From Streptosporangium roseum DSM 43021 (GTDB lineage Bacteria; Actinomycetota; Actinomycetes; Streptosporangiales; Streptosporangiaceae), in contig NC_013595.1 in the NCBI RefSeq assembly GCF_000024865.1, positions 7,440,001 through 7,504,000 on the forward strand: a stretch of DNA of 64,000 nt, read 5' to 3'. The notes under the pieces are model-generated. The model was given only the letters and a program-made list of their open reading frames with translations, searched no databases and was not told the origin of the DNA. The first letter of the stretch is position 1, and each line of letters starts with the position of its first letter. Below are positions 8,593 through 18,611 of the stretch, in pieces. The translations under genes were made by a program, and so were the position numbers.

Positions 8593-9891
8593 TTACCCCT
8601 TGGGCTGCGGTGATCCCTCATTCACGGGCGCGAAGGGCTCGGCGGCCCCGGCCGGCCGGGCCGGTCCCGGCGACTCGTCCCACCCCGGCGGCTCACCCGG
8701 ATCAAGCGACTCGCCCGCCTCCGACGACTCGCCCGGCTCACCCGGCTCGGGCGCCTCACCCGGCTCACCCGGCTCACCCGGCTCGGGCGGCTCGTCCGGC
8801 TCGTCCGGCTCGGGTACGGCGGGCAGCGCCCTCGGAGGATCGCTGCTGAGCTCGGGCAGAGCCCGGTAGATCACGGCGGCGACCGGCACCGCCACCGCGG
8901 CCCCGGCGATGCCCGCCAGGATGCCGCCCACGGCCAGCACCAGGATGATGGCCAGCGGGTGGAAGCTCAGCGCCCGGCCGACGATCAGCGGCTGGAGCAC
9001 GTGGTTCTCCAGCTGCTGCTCCACCACCAGGATGCCGAGGAAGATCAGGGCGTAGATCGGGCCCTTGGCGCCGAGGGTGACCAGGGTCGCGACCGCGCCG
9101 GCGAAGAAGATGCCGACGATGGGGATGAAGCTGGCCAGGAAGATCAGCACCGCCAGCGGCGCCCAGAGCGGCACGCCCATCCCGGCGAGGACGATGCCCA
9201 TGATCACACCGTGCACGCCGGCCACCGCCACCGTGCCCTGGACGTAGTGCGAGAGCGTCACCCAGGCGGCCCGCCCGGCCCGGTCCACGCGGGGCGCGGT
9301 CCCCCCGAAGGCCCGCAGGAACCACGCCCAGATCCGGTCGCCGTCCTTGAGCAGGAAGAACGTGACGAACAGCAGCAGCACGATGGAGGCCAGCACCTCC
9401 AGCGCCACGGTGGCGCCGGTGAGCACCGTCTGGGTGATCTGGTTGCGCTGCGTGGTGACCTGGACGGCGATCTCGTCGATCCACTTGCTGAGCTGGCTGG
9501 GCTGCAGGTGCAGCGGCCCGGTGTAGAGCCAGTCCTCCACGGTCTTGGAGGTCGCCCGGACCTGGTCGACCAGTCCGGGGAACTCGTCGTTGGCCCGCAC
9601 CCCGATGAACCAGCCGATGCCGCCCAGCACCGCGAGCGCGATGAGCAGGGTGACCCATGTGGCGTAGATCGGCCGCATGCCCATCGCCCGGAGCCTGCGG
9701 GTGACCGGGAACAGCAGCGCGGTGAGCAACAGCGCGACGGCCACGGGCAGGATCACGATGCGCAGCATCGCGATGAACTGCGCGAAGTAGAACACGGCCC
9801 AGCCGATGATGATCAGGCACAGGCTCCATGCGGCCAGGCGGAGCAGCGTGCGCGGCACCAACTGCGTCAGACGTTCCCGATCGGAGATCAC
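8593..9891 (-). CDS. AI-2E family transporter (UPF0118) with Glu/Pro/Gly-rich tail
   Basis: 432 residues, GTG start. The first 345 residues form the usual eight-helix PerM/TqsA-type permease: helix pairs near residues 18-60 and 70-90, and a conserved C-terminal block with LAVLIFLASFIPIVGIFFAGAV-type hydrophobicity. The last ~80 residues are a low-complexity tail built from repeats such as EPGEPGEPGE, which is additional to the family core and predicted to be disordered and cytoplasmic. It stands between the valS terminator and the thioesterase/dut pair. Members export small signals or act as sodium/proton antiporters; the substrate is unknown. Confidence 0.88.
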   Translation of the reverse strand: MISDRERLTQLVPRTLLRLAAWSLCLIIIGWAVFYFAQFIAMLRIVILPVAVALLLTALLFPVTRRLRAMGMRPIYATWVTLLIALAVLGGIGWFIGVRANDEFPGLVDQVRATSKTVEDWLYTGPLHLQPSQLSKWIDEIAVQVTTQRNQITQTVLTGATVALEVLASIVLLLFVTFFLLKDGDRIWAWFLRAFGGTAPRVDRAGRAAWVTLSHYVQGTVAVAGVHGVIMGIVLAGMGVPLWAPLAVLIFLASFIPIVGIFFAGAVATLVTLGAKGPIYALIFLGILVVEQQLENHVLQPLIVGRALSFHPLAIILVLAVGGILAGIAGAAVAVPVAAVIYRALPELSSDPPRALPAVPEPDEPDEPPEPGEPGEPGEAPEPGEPGESSEAGESLDPGEPPGWDESPGPARPAGAAEPFAPVNEGSPQPKG

Positions 9892-9951
9892 GCTTTCCAG
9901 ACTGTCACGCCGCGGCCGACAATGCGCGGGGTTATCGGCCGGATACGAAAA

Positions 9952-9978
9952 GGAGGGGCCGGGATGACCGGCCCCTCC
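9952..9978 (-). terminator. Intrinsic terminator after the valS/peptide transcript
   Basis: A perfect 11-bp stem (9952-9962 with 9968-9978, loop GATGA) is followed on the minus strand by CCTTTTCG, giving a short U-run. It separates the valS and small-peptide genes from the AI-2E transporter gene. Confidence 0.75.
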
Positions 9979-9997
9979 CCGCGTCGTGCGGCCCGGA

Positions 9998-10072
9998 TCA
10001 GCGCTCCTGCGGCGGCCGGGAGATCACCCTGTCGTCGAGGTAGCAGCTACAGTTACCGCAGCCTGGAGTCAT
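9998..10072 (-). CDS. 24-residue cysteine-rich peptide
   Basis: A short reading frame starts with ATG at 10072 behind a strong ribosome site (GAGGGGAGG). It encodes 24 residues beginning MTPGCGNCSCYLDD, with cysteines at 5, 8 and 10 (CxxCxC), and a basic Arg/Pro C terminus. It lies 77 bp downstream of valS on the same strand and just before an intrinsic terminator. I recognise no family. The clustered cysteines could bind a metal or sense thiol status. The good initiation site and placement before the terminator argue for real translation; the function is unknown. Confidence 0.55.
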   Translation of the reverse strand: MTPGCGNCSCYLDDRVISRPPQER

Positions 10073-10149
10073 GCCCTGTCCTCCCCTCACCTGTCGTGTT
10101 CCGACCGTACGGCAGGACCACCCGACCGGGAGGACAGACTTGTGTGGGA

Positions 10150-12687
10150 TCAGGCCAGGGCGACCTCCACCAGCAGGTCCCCCTCGCCGGGCCGGAGCAC
10201 GAACTCCTCGATGACGCCCGCGCCGCACAGGTCGTCCTGCGCCTGCCGTACGAGATCGGCCTGGGCGCCGGTGACGGTCAGCCGGGAGACCTCGCCGCGC
10301 ATCGACAGCCTGGCGTCGGACTTGGCCTTGCGCACCCGGCCGAGGACCGTGGCCACCACCGGGAGCAGCTCCGCCTCCCCGCCCCGCTCGGGAGGCGTGG
10401 GCCAGGGCGCCCGGTGCACCGACCCCTCGCGCCACCAGGACCAGACCTCCTCGGTGACGAACGGCAGGAAGGGGGCGAACAGCCGGAGCATGACGTCCAG
10501 CGCCTCGCGCAGCGCCGCGTGGGCCGAGCGCGCGGCCGCGCCGCCGTCGTAGGCCCTGGCCTTGACCAGCTCCAGGTAGTCGTCGCAGAACTCCCAGAAG
10601 AACCGCTCGGTCCGCTCCAGCGCGCGGGTGTAGTCGTAGGCCTCGAACGCCTCGGTGGCCTCGCCGACCACCTGTGACAGCCGGGTCAGCATCGACAGGT
10701 CGATCGGCTCGGTGACCTCGCCGCCGTCCTCCCCCAGGCTCAGGACGAACTTGGAGGCGTTCAGGATCTTGATCGCCAGGCGGCGGCCGATCTTGATCTG
10801 GCCGGTGTCGAAGGCGGTGTCGGTGCCCGGACGGCCGTGGGCCGCCCAGTAGCGGACCGCGTCCGAGCCGTACTGCTCCAGCAGGCCGAGCGGGGTGACG
10901 ACGTTCCCCACGGACTTGGACATCTTCTTGCGGTCCGGGTCGAGGATCCATCCGGAGATGGCGGCGTTGCGCCAGGGCAGGGTGCCCCGCTCCAGGTGCG
11001 CCCGGACCACCGTCGAGAACAGCCAGGTCCGGATGATCTCGTGGGCCTGCGGGCGCAGGTCCATGGGGAAGACCCGCTCGAACAGGTCCTCGTCCCGCTC
11101 CCACCCGCCCGCGATCTGCGGGCTCAGCGAGGAGGTGGCCCAGGTGTCCATGACGTCAGGGTCGCCGGCGAAGCCTCCCGGCTTGCCGCGCTGGTCCTCG
11201 GTGTAGCCGGGCGGCACGTCGCTGGAGGGGTCCATGGGCAGCATGGACTCCTCCGGCACGATCGGCGAGGAGCGGTCGGGCTCGCCCGCGCCGTCCAGCG
11301 GATACCACACCGGGATCGGCACGCCGAAGAACCGCTGCCGGGAGATCAGCCAGTCACCCGCCAGGCCCTCCACCCAGTTGTCGTAGCGGACCTTCATGTG
11401 GGGCGGGTGCCAGGCCAGCTCCTCCCCGCGCGCCAGGAGCGTGTCCCTGAGCCCGTGGTCCCGCCCGCCGTTGCGGACGTACCACTGGCTGGTGGTGACG
11501 ATCTCCAGGGGCCGGTCGCCCTTCTCGTAGAACTTCACCGCGCGCTTCACCGGCCGCGGCTCGCCCTCCATGTCGCCGGATCCGCGCAGCAGCTCCACGA
11601 TCCGCTCGCGGGCGCCGTGCAGGGTCTTGCCCGCCAGCTCGGCGTACGGCTCCGCCGGGACGCCCGCGGGCGCCTCGGGGAGCATCCGGCCGTCCCAGCC
11701 GACGACCGCCCGGGTGGGCAGGTTCAGCTCGCGCCACCAGGTGACGTCGGTGATGTCGCCGAAGGTGCAGATCATCGCGATGCCGGAGCCCTTGTCGGGC
11801 TCCGCCAGGTGATGGGCCAGCACCGGCACCTCGACGCCGAACAGCGGCGTCCGCACCGTGGTGCCGAACAGCGGCCGGTAGCGCTCGTCGTCGGGGTGGG
11901 CCACCAGCGCCACGCAGGCGGGCATCAGCTCGGGACGGGTCGTCTCGATCCAGACGCGGTCGCCGAACCCCCTGGCCCGCTGCTCCTCGGAGAGGGTGAA
12001 GCCGAGCCGGTGGAAGGCGCCGGGCCACTCCCGGTCCTCCAGCTCGGCCTGGGCGACGGCCGTACGGAAGGTGACGTCCCACAGCGTGGGCGCCTCCGCC
12101 ACATACGCCTCGCCGCGGGCCAGGTTGCGCAGGAACGCCCGCTGGGAGGCGGCCCGCGCGCCGCCGTCGATGGTGGCGTAGGTCAGCGACCAGTCCACCG
12201 ACAGGCCCAGGCGGCGCCAGAGCTCCTCGAACGCCTTCTCGTCCTCGATCGTGAGCCGCTCGCACAGCTCGATGAAGTTACGGCGGGAGATCGGGATCTG
12301 CCGTTTGGCGTCGGGCTTGGCCGGCGGCTCGAACTGCGGGTCGTAGGGGATGGAGGGGTCGCAGCGCACGCCGAAGTGGTTCTGCACCCGGCGCTCGGTG
12401 GGCAGGCCGTTGTCGTCCCAGCCCATGGGGTAGAAGACCTCGCGGCCGCGCATGCGCTGGAAACGGGCGATCGTGTCGGTGTGGGTGTAGGAGAAGACGT
12501 GGCCGACGTGCAGGGACCCGGAAACGGTCGGCGGCGGGGTGTCGATCGAGTAGATCTCGTCCCGCGTGCGCGACCTGTCGAAACGGTAGGTGCCCTCGGT
12601 CTCCCAGCGGGCTACGCATACGGCTTCCAGCCCGTCGAGAGTCGGTTTCTCGGGCATGGGCGCATGGCGCGGTCGCTGCTGTGTCAT
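10150..12687 (-). CDS. valS: Valine-tRNA ligase
   Basis: 845 residues, ATG at 12687 (an internal ATG at 12657 is possible). A class I synthetase: HVGH signature near residue 61, the large CP1 editing insertion (about 190-430, including the WIETTRPE strand), the KMSKS loop as KMSKSVGN, and a C-terminal anticodon-binding domain ending in a short helical arm. It charges tRNA-Val and edits mischarged Thr. The length matches the shorter ValS form with TVSGSLHVGH at the signature. Only 84 bp separate it from the divergent DUF4235 gene, leaving no room for a T-box leader. Confidence 0.96.
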   Translation of the reverse strand: MTQQRPRHAPMPEKPTLDGLEAVCVARWETEGTYRFDRSRTRDEIYSIDTPPPTVSGSLHVGHVFSYTHTDTIARFQRMRGREVFYPMGWDDNGLPTERRVQNHFGVRCDPSIPYDPQFEPPAKPDAKRQIPISRRNFIELCERLTIEDEKAFEELWRRLGLSVDWSLTYATIDGGARAASQRAFLRNLARGEAYVAEAPTLWDVTFRTAVAQAELEDREWPGAFHRLGFTLSEEQRARGFGDRVWIETTRPELMPACVALVAHPDDERYRPLFGTTVRTPLFGVEVPVLAHHLAEPDKGSGIAMICTFGDITDVTWWRELNLPTRAVVGWDGRMLPEAPAGVPAEPYAELAGKTLHGARERIVELLRGSGDMEGEPRPVKRAVKFYEKGDRPLEIVTTSQWYVRNGGRDHGLRDTLLARGEELAWHPPHMKVRYDNWVEGLAGDWLISRQRFFGVPIPVWYPLDGAGEPDRSSPIVPEESMLPMDPSSDVPPGYTEDQRGKPGGFAGDPDVMDTWATSSLSPQIAGGWERDEDLFERVFPMDLRPQAHEIIRTWLFSTVVRAHLERGTLPWRNAAISGWILDPDRKKMSKSVGNVVTPLGLLEQYGSDAVRYWAAHGRPGTDTAFDTGQIKIGRRLAIKILNASKFVLSLGEDGGEVTEPIDLSMLTRLSQVVGEATEAFEAYDYTRALERTERFFWEFCDDYLELVKARAYDGGAAARSAHAALREALDVMLRLFAPFLPFVTEEVWSWWREGSVHRAPWPTPPERGGEAELLPVVATVLGRVRKAKSDARLSMRGEVSRLTVTGAQADLVRQAQDDLCGAGVIEEFVLRPGEGDLLVEVALA

Positions 12688-12771
12688 GCCTCCCTATGGT
12701 ATGGCTTCACGCGATGCGACGCTGATGGAGACTAGTGTTCCTTTGCGGAGCGAAAAAAGGGGAGGACCCAT

Positions 12772-13068
12772 ATGGCCGACAAGACCGAGAAGCAGGACAT
12801 GGCGTGGCGGGCCATCGGCGGCCTGGTGGGCCTGGCCACCGCCTGGGGCGCCAGGAAGGTCATCGGGTTCGCCTGGGAGAAGGCGACCGGCAGGAAGCCG
12901 CCGGCGGACAACGAGTCGCTGGACATCAGCCTCGGCGAGGCGATCGGCTACGCCGTGGTGATGGGCGTGGGCATGCAGGTCGCCCAGATCGTGGTGGCCC
13001 GCACCGCCAGGAAGCGCTACAACGCCTGGAAGGCCGTGAAGAACACGGCCAGGGAAGTCGCCTCCTGA
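12772..13068 (+). CDS. DUF4235 family membrane protein
   Basis: 98 residues, ATG preceded by GGGGAGGA. Two glycine-rich hydrophobic segments (AIGGLVGLATAWGARKVI and EAIGYAVVMGVGMQVAQIVV) flank a polar loop, predicting a two-helix hairpin, with a basic C terminus. This is the DUF4235 pattern, small membrane proteins found in many actinobacteria. Divergent from valS and convergent with otsA. The function is unknown. Confidence 0.85.
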   Translation: MADKTEKQDMAWRAIGGLVGLATAWGARKVIGFAWEKATGRKPPADNESLDISLGEAIGYAVVMGVGMQVAQIVVARTARKRYNAWKAVKNTAREVAS

Positions 13069-13077
13069 CGGCGGGCG

Positions 13078-13100
13078 CCGCCCCGCCGCGGGCGGGGCGG
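13078..13100. terminator. GC hairpin between DUF4235 and otsA genes
   Basis: Perfect 10-bp stem CCGCCCCGCC / GGCGGGGCGG with a GCG loop in the 51-bp gap between the convergent genes. No T-run follows; likely a bidirectional stop. Confidence 0.6.
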
Positions 13101-13119
13101 TGAGAGGGAGCCCGGGGCC

Positions 13120-14493
<1,374 letters not shown>

Positions 14494-14546
14494 AGATTCC
14501 TCCAGATAGTCGTCTTACCCATAACGACTACCCAATTCGGGCGTTT

Positions 14547-15353
14547 CTATGACTTTCCACGTGGAAGTCCCCGATGGGCCCGCAGATCCGCCCGGACGAT
14601 GTCGGCGAGCTTTCTGGTGGCGGCGCGGTTGAGCACCCCGCCGGCCACGGCACCGGTGAGGAAGGGGCCGAGCGTGGTCAGATGGCGGCCGAGGGTACGC
14701 ATCAGCCGGTTGCGCAGTGCGGTCTTGGTGGCGGCGCCCAGGGCGACGGTGACGGAGCCGGGGGACATGGGGTCGACCCCGCGCTGCTTGGACCAGGCGG
14801 TCACGTAGGCCACCGCCCGCTGGGAGCCGGTGCCGGGCACCGCTATGCCGTAGACCTCGTGGAGCTCGGCGATGAGCTTGACCTCGATCGCGGCGACCAC
14901 GAGGGTCTCCGCCACGAGCTGGGCGGGGGCCGACAGCAGCAGGGGCGGGGCGGCGAACTCGGCCGCGGCGAGGGCTCCCCCGATGGCGCCGACCGTCATG
15001 GTGGCCTTGGACGCGGTCCGCGCCAGGTCGTCGGCCAGCGGCTCGGCGGTGAGTCCGTGGTGGTGCTCGGAGAGGGTGGCGAGGTCGCGGATGGGGATGC
15101 GGGGGGCAACGGCCATGAACACGTCGGCCAGCCAGCGGCCCCGGCCCGTCCCGGAGGCCTTGGCCTTCTTGGCGCCGTCGGCCAGAGTGGTGGTCAGGCG
15201 GCCGAGCAGCCGTCGCCGCTCGGCGCCATCCATGTCGCCAGGCTCGGCGAGCCTGCCGACGATCTCGGCCACTTCGTTCTCCGGTGTGCCGGCCGACTCC
15301 TCGGCCGTGGAGTCGTCCGGCTCGGCACCGGTCTGTTTGTTCTCTGACGGCAT
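14547..15353 (-). CDS. Uncharacterised actinobacterial membrane-associated protein
   Basis: 268 residues from the ATG at 15353, chosen because it has a strong GAGGAGG site and avoids overlap with the DUF4193 gene. An acidic, polar N terminus (about 1-60) is followed by an amphipathic region and hydrophobic stretches around TVGAIGGALAAAEFAAPPLLLSAPAQLV (split in mid-protein) and LTGAVAGGVLNRAATRK near the end. I do not recognise a named domain; some features resemble EcsC-like proteins, but weakly. It lies downstream of DUF4193 with an 83-bp gap, possibly one transcript. Confidence 0.75.
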   Translation of the reverse strand: MPSENKQTGAEPDDSTAEESAGTPENEVAEIVGRLAEPGDMDGAERRRLLGRLTTTLADGAKKAKASGTGRGRWLADVFMAVAPRIPIRDLATLSEHHHGLTAEPLADDLARTASKATMTVGAIGGALAAAEFAAPPLLLSAPAQLVAETLVVAAIEVKLIAELHEVYGIAVPGTGSQRAVAYVTAWSKQRGVDPMSPGSVTVALGAATKTALRNRLMRTLGRHLTTLGPFLTGAVAGGVLNRAATRKLADIVRADLRAHRGLPRGKS

Positions 15354-15436
15354 GTCTCGGAACCTCCTCAAGGCTTGTCCTTGGGCCCTACCCTTCCATC
15401 GGAGGGCACACATCGGACAGGCCATCGGAACGATCG

Positions 15437-15736
15437 TCAGGCCGCGCACTCCCGGCAGATCTGCTGGCCGTTCCTTTCAACGGCGAGCTGGCTGCGGTGA
15501 TGCACCAAGAAGCAGCGCGCGCAGGTGAACTCGTCGGCCTGACGAGGAATCACCCGGAGCGAAAGCTCCTCGTTGGACAAGTCGGCACCCGGCAGTTCGA
15601 GCGACTCGGCGAGATCCGTCTCGTCGATGTCGATGCTGCCCGAGGACTTGTCGGTACGGCGTGCCTGCAGTTCCTGAAGACTGTCCTCGTTGAGGTCGTC
15701 ATCGGTCTTGCGTGGGCTGTCGTAGTCGGTAGCCAT
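15437..15736 (-). CDS. DUF4193 family zinc-ribbon protein
   Basis: 99 residues, ATG with GGAG seven bases upstream. The first 60 residues are acidic (LNEDSLQELQARRTD, DIDETDLAESLELPG). The C terminus carries CARCFLVHHRSQ and CREC, a four-cysteine zinc-ribbon-like motif. It matches Rv2699c in size and neighbourhood. A small nucleic-acid- or protein-binding role is plausible, but the family is uncharacterised. Confidence 0.9.
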   Translation of the reverse strand: MATDYDSPRKTDDDLNEDSLQELQARRTDKSSGSIDIDETDLAESLELPGADLSNEELSLRVIPRQADEFTCARCFLVHHRSQLAVERNGQQICRECAA

Positions 15737-16007
15737 CGGTCTGCTCCATCCCCCTCATCTATCTGTCTGCGCTGGCTCGCGCGTGTGTAACGTCTGAGAG
15801 GCCCAAGTTGTGCCCAATCCGACAGAGAGATTCCTGCTCGGTACCCCGCCGGAATGGTCGCTGAACCTCCCCACACGTGAGGGACCTACCTCCAATGGGC
15901 ATGGTTAGCCAAATATGGCGTAAACCACAGCATTGGCGACATGAACCACCGTGTTCGACGGCACATCCAACCACATGTACGGCGTGAACGAGACGCCCCC
16001 CGCCGGA

Positions 16008-17354
16008 TCAACGTGATTGGAGTCTCACGGTCACCACGAGACCTCCTCCGTCCCTGGGGACGGCGGTCACGTTGCCTCCGTGAGCGCGCACGACCGCACG
16101 GACGATGGACAACCCGAGACCCGCCCCCCTGGCCGATTCGACCCGGTCGGCGTTGAGCCGCCGAAACGGCTCGAACAAGCTGTTCACCTCGTATGCGGGC
16201 ACATGCGGCCCCGTGTTGGCCACCTGAACAACCAAGGCCCCCTCCACCATTCCCGTACGCACCCAGAGACGTCCGGACTCGGGGAGGTTGTGTTTTATCG
16301 CGTTCTCCACCAGGTTCGCCACGCAGCGCTCCAGCAGGACCGGGTCGCCTTCCGTCTGGGCGCTCCGGAGCTCGGCGGTCATGGTGACGCCGGCCTCCTC
16401 GGCACGTGAGGTCAGCTGCTCCACGGCGGTCTCGGCGACGTCCTTCACGTCCACCGGCTTGCGCACGCTCAGCTCGCGCTCGCTGCGGGCCAGCAGCAGC
16501 AGGCCCTCGATCAGGTGCTCGTTGCGGGCGTTGACCTCCAGGAGCGTACGGCCCAGCGCCTTGAGGTCCGCCGACGCCTCGGGGTCCCCCAGCGCGATCT
16601 CCAGGACCGTCCTGTTGATCGTCAACGGGGTGCGCAGCTCGTGCGAGGCGTTGGCCACGAACCTCCGCTGTGTGTCGAACGCCACATTGAGCCTGGTCAG
16701 CATGGCGTCGAAAGTGTCGGCCAGCTCCTTGAGCTCGTCGTCGGGGCCCTTGAGGCCGATCCGCTCGTGGGCGAGCGTGGTGCCGGACAGCTTGCGGGCC
16801 GTCGTGGTCATCTGCTGGATCGGCTTGAGCGCCCGGTCGGCGACGAGATAGCCGATGATGACCGCCAGGATGCCCACGCCCGCCAGAGCCAGCAGCGAGC
16901 GCCTGAGCAGGGCGTCACGTGCCTCGTCGATCGCGAGATGCCGGAACCCGGTCCATTCCTGCTGGAACTTCTGCTGGTAGGCGAACGGCGCGTCCGGCAG
17001 GCTGATGGGCGGCCAGGCCTCGTTGATGGCCCAGCCCACCATCATGTAGATCACGAACAGCAGGAGCATCCCGGCCACGAAGAACAGCACGCCGTAGGTG
17101 ATGGTGAGCCGCCACCGGATGCTGACCCGGTCCATGAGCGCTCTCACCTGGTCGAGGATCGAGAGCCGCTCCGGGGAGGCGCCTTTCGGGGGCGGCCCGT
17201 CCCACACCGGCGGGCCGGTCGGCGGCGGTGGCTGGGACCGCCCCGGAGCGGAGAAAGCCGGCCGGGTGCCCTTACCCGCGCCCCTCTCGGAGTGCGGGCT
17301 GATCATCGGGTGGGTGGGCACGGACTCTCGCGGCCCGTCCGCCGGAGCGGCCAT
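16008..17354 (-). CDS. Two-component sensor histidine kinase
   Basis: 448 residues from the ATG at 17354 (GGGGGAGAGGAAC upstream); the frame extends into the regulator gene but that part is not coding for this protein. Order: Pro-rich cytoplasmic N terminus, TM1 (about 85-110), a short extracytoplasmic loop, TM2 (LLALAGVGILAVIIGYLV), HAMP, HisKA with the phospho-acceptor in NASHELRTPLT, then HATPase_c with NLVENAIKHN and GAGLGLSIV. It follows its response regulator by 32 bp, so both form one operon. The signal is unknown; the small sensor loop suggests an envelope-proximal stimulus. Confidence 0.93.
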   Translation of the reverse strand: MAAPADGPRESVPTHPMISPHSERGAGKGTRPAFSAPGRSQPPPPTGPPVWDGPPPKGASPERLSILDQVRALMDRVSIRWRLTITYGVLFFVAGMLLLFVIYMMVGWAINEAWPPISLPDAPFAYQQKFQQEWTGFRHLAIDEARDALLRRSLLALAGVGILAVIIGYLVADRALKPIQQMTTTARKLSGTTLAHERIGLKGPDDELKELADTFDAMLTRLNVAFDTQRRFVANASHELRTPLTINRTVLEIALGDPEASADLKALGRTLLEVNARNEHLIEGLLLLARSERELSVRKPVDVKDVAETAVEQLTSRAEEAGVTMTAELRSAQTEGDPVLLERCVANLVENAIKHNLPESGRLWVRTGMVEGALVVQVANTGPHVPAYEVNSLFEPFRRLNADRVESARGAGLGLSIVRAVVRAHGGNVTAVPRDGGGLVVTVRLQSR

Positions 17355-17386
17355 CGGCCGTTCCTCTCCCCCGCCTGCTGGAAAAC

Positions 17387-18040
17387 TCACAACTTGTATC
17401 CGACTCCGGGCACCGTCTCGATCACCTGAGGCTCGCCCAGCTTCTTCCTCAGGGTCATCATGGTGACCCGCACCACGTTGGTGAACGGGTCGATGTTCTC
17501 GTCCCACGCCTTGTCCAGCAGGTCCTCCTGGCTGACGACGGCGCCCTCGGCGCGCATCAGCTCCTCAAGGACCGCGAACTCCTTCTTGGTGAGCGCGATC
17601 TCCTCGCCGTCCCTGGTGACCAGCCGCTTGCCCGGGTCCAGGCGGACCCCGGCCCGTTCCAGCACCGGCGGCAGCGCCGGAGCGGAACGGCGGCCGAGCG
17701 CCCGCACCCGCGCCACGAGCTCGATGAACACGAAGGGCTTGGCCAGGTAGTCGTCGGCACCCAGTCCCAGCCCCTCCACCTTGTCGTCCACGTCGCCCGA
17801 GGCGGTCAGCATCAGGATCCGCGACGCGGTCCGCTCGGCCACCAGGCGGCGGCAGACCTCGTCCCCGTGGACCACGGGCAGGTCCCGGTCCAGAACGATC
17901 ACGTCGTAGTCGATGTAACCGGTCCGTTCCAGCGCGCCGGCGCCGTCGTAGGCCACGTCCACGGCCATGGCCTCACGCCGGAGCCCCGTCGCGATCGCGT
18001 CGGCGAGCACCCGCTCGTCCTCAACCACAAGCACCCGCAC
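17387..18040 (-). CDS. OmpR/PhoB-family response regulator
   Basis: 217 residues from the GTG at 18040, chosen because VRVLVVEDERV is the normal receiver start and GGGAGG lies upstream. Receiver domain: acidic pair in VVEDE, phospho-acceptor Asp in VIVLDRDLP, conserved Lys in LAKPF. The C-terminal winged helix has EFAVLEELMR and ends in VPGVGYKL. Upstream lies an 11-bp-spaced direct repeat and a 15-bp palindrome that could be its autoregulatory sites. It is partner to the kinase immediately downstream. Confidence 0.93.
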   Translation of the reverse strand: MRVLVVEDERVLADAIATGLRREAMAVDVAYDGAGALERTGYIDYDVIVLDRDLPVVHGDEVCRRLVAERTASRILMLTASGDVDDKVEGLGLGADDYLAKPFVFIELVARVRALGRRSAPALPPVLERAGVRLDPGKRLVTRDGEEIALTKKEFAVLEELMRAEGAVVSQEDLLDKAWDENIDPFTNVVRVTMMTLRKKLGEPQVIETVPGVGYKL

Positions 18041-18111
18041 GGCCTCTGGTACCTCCCGTGAAATATGCGAAAGAGCCGCTGGAACGGCTACCCATTGTCG
18101 CCACACCTTCC

Positions 18112-18127
18112 GTAAGCCGGTGGTAAG
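18112..18127. promoter_or_regulatory. 11-bp-spaced direct repeat upstream of the response regulator
   Basis: GTAAG occurs at 18112 and again at 18123, one helical turn apart, 72 bp upstream of the regulator start. OmpR-family regulators commonly bind such phased direct repeats. Whether this regulator binds here is inference. Confidence 0.4.
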
Positions 18128-18154
18128 GCCACTGCCACGATAGACACCGTCCGT

Positions 18155-18169
18155 GATGTGTGACACATC
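18155..18169. promoter_or_regulatory. 15-bp palindrome between regulator and 52-residue gene
   Basis: GATGTG-TGA-CACATC is a perfect inverted repeat in the divergent region, about 115 bp from the regulator start and 89 bp from the small gene start. A transcription-factor site is likely, its binder unknown. Confidence 0.45.
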
Positions 18170-18257
18170 CAGGTTTAGCCGATGCCGGTTGCTGGGTACA
18201 GCCCGAAGCCAGTCCTCCCAGCCCTGCCCTTCATCCCCCGTTGAGAAAGAAGGTGAA

Positions 18258-18416
18258 ATGGGCGAGTTCACGACCACGATCGGACACCGCCTCGACCAGG
18301 CCTACAAGAATCTGCAGGAGGCCAGGTCCGCCGGCGACGACTACCTCGCCGACACCTTCGCCGCCGAGATCGAGGATCTCCGTCGTCTGGCCACGGACAA
18401 CGGCGTCTCCCTCTAG
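18258..18416 (+). CDS. 52-residue acidic helical protein
   Basis: Starts at the ATG at 18258 behind AGAAGGTG; upstream in-frame codons look non-coding. The sequence (MGEFTTTIGHRLDQAYKNLQ, then AGDDYLADTFAAEIEDLRRL) predicts two helices and no membrane segment. It is followed at once by a very strong hairpin, so it is a single-gene transcript, divergent from the two-component operon. I do not know the function; its shared promoter region makes it a possible target of that regulator. Confidence 0.7.
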   Translation: MGEFTTTIGHRLDQAYKNLQEARSAGDDYLADTFAAEIEDLRRLATDNGVSL

Positions 18417-18418
18417 CG

Positions 18419-18465
18419 CTGACGCGAGAAGGCCCCGGCGTGACGCCGGGGCCTTCTCGCGTCAG
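18419..18465 (+). terminator. 23-bp perfect palindromic terminator
   Basis: Arms 18419-18441 and 18443-18465 are exact reverse complements with a single intervening base. It begins two bases after the small gene's stop codon. No T-run follows, but the stem is exceptionally stable. Confidence 0.75.
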
Positions 18466-18508
18466 GTGTCCCCGACGTCCTCACATCCGGCATCCCGGAT
18501 GCCCGCGC

Positions 18509-18578
18509 TCCGGACGTCCCCCGGCCGGGTGCCCCCGCTTCGGGGCCCGCCGTTCCGGACGTCCCCGGCCGGGTGCCC
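18509..18578. repeat. Two near-identical 25-26 bp direct repeats
   Basis: The stretch at 18509-18534 recurs at 18554-18578 with one base deleted; both start TCCGGACGTCCC and end GGCCGGGTGCCC. They lie in the gap between the terminator and the inositol monophosphatase stop, in DNA with no gene. Confidence 0.6.
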
Positions 18579-18611
18579 GTCTTCCGGACACCCGGCTCGG
18601 GGACGCGCCCC

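Noticed and set aside
12688..12771. A T-box or other riboswitch ahead of valS
   Set aside because: Only 84 bp to the divergent gene; no specifier stem or T-box sequence.
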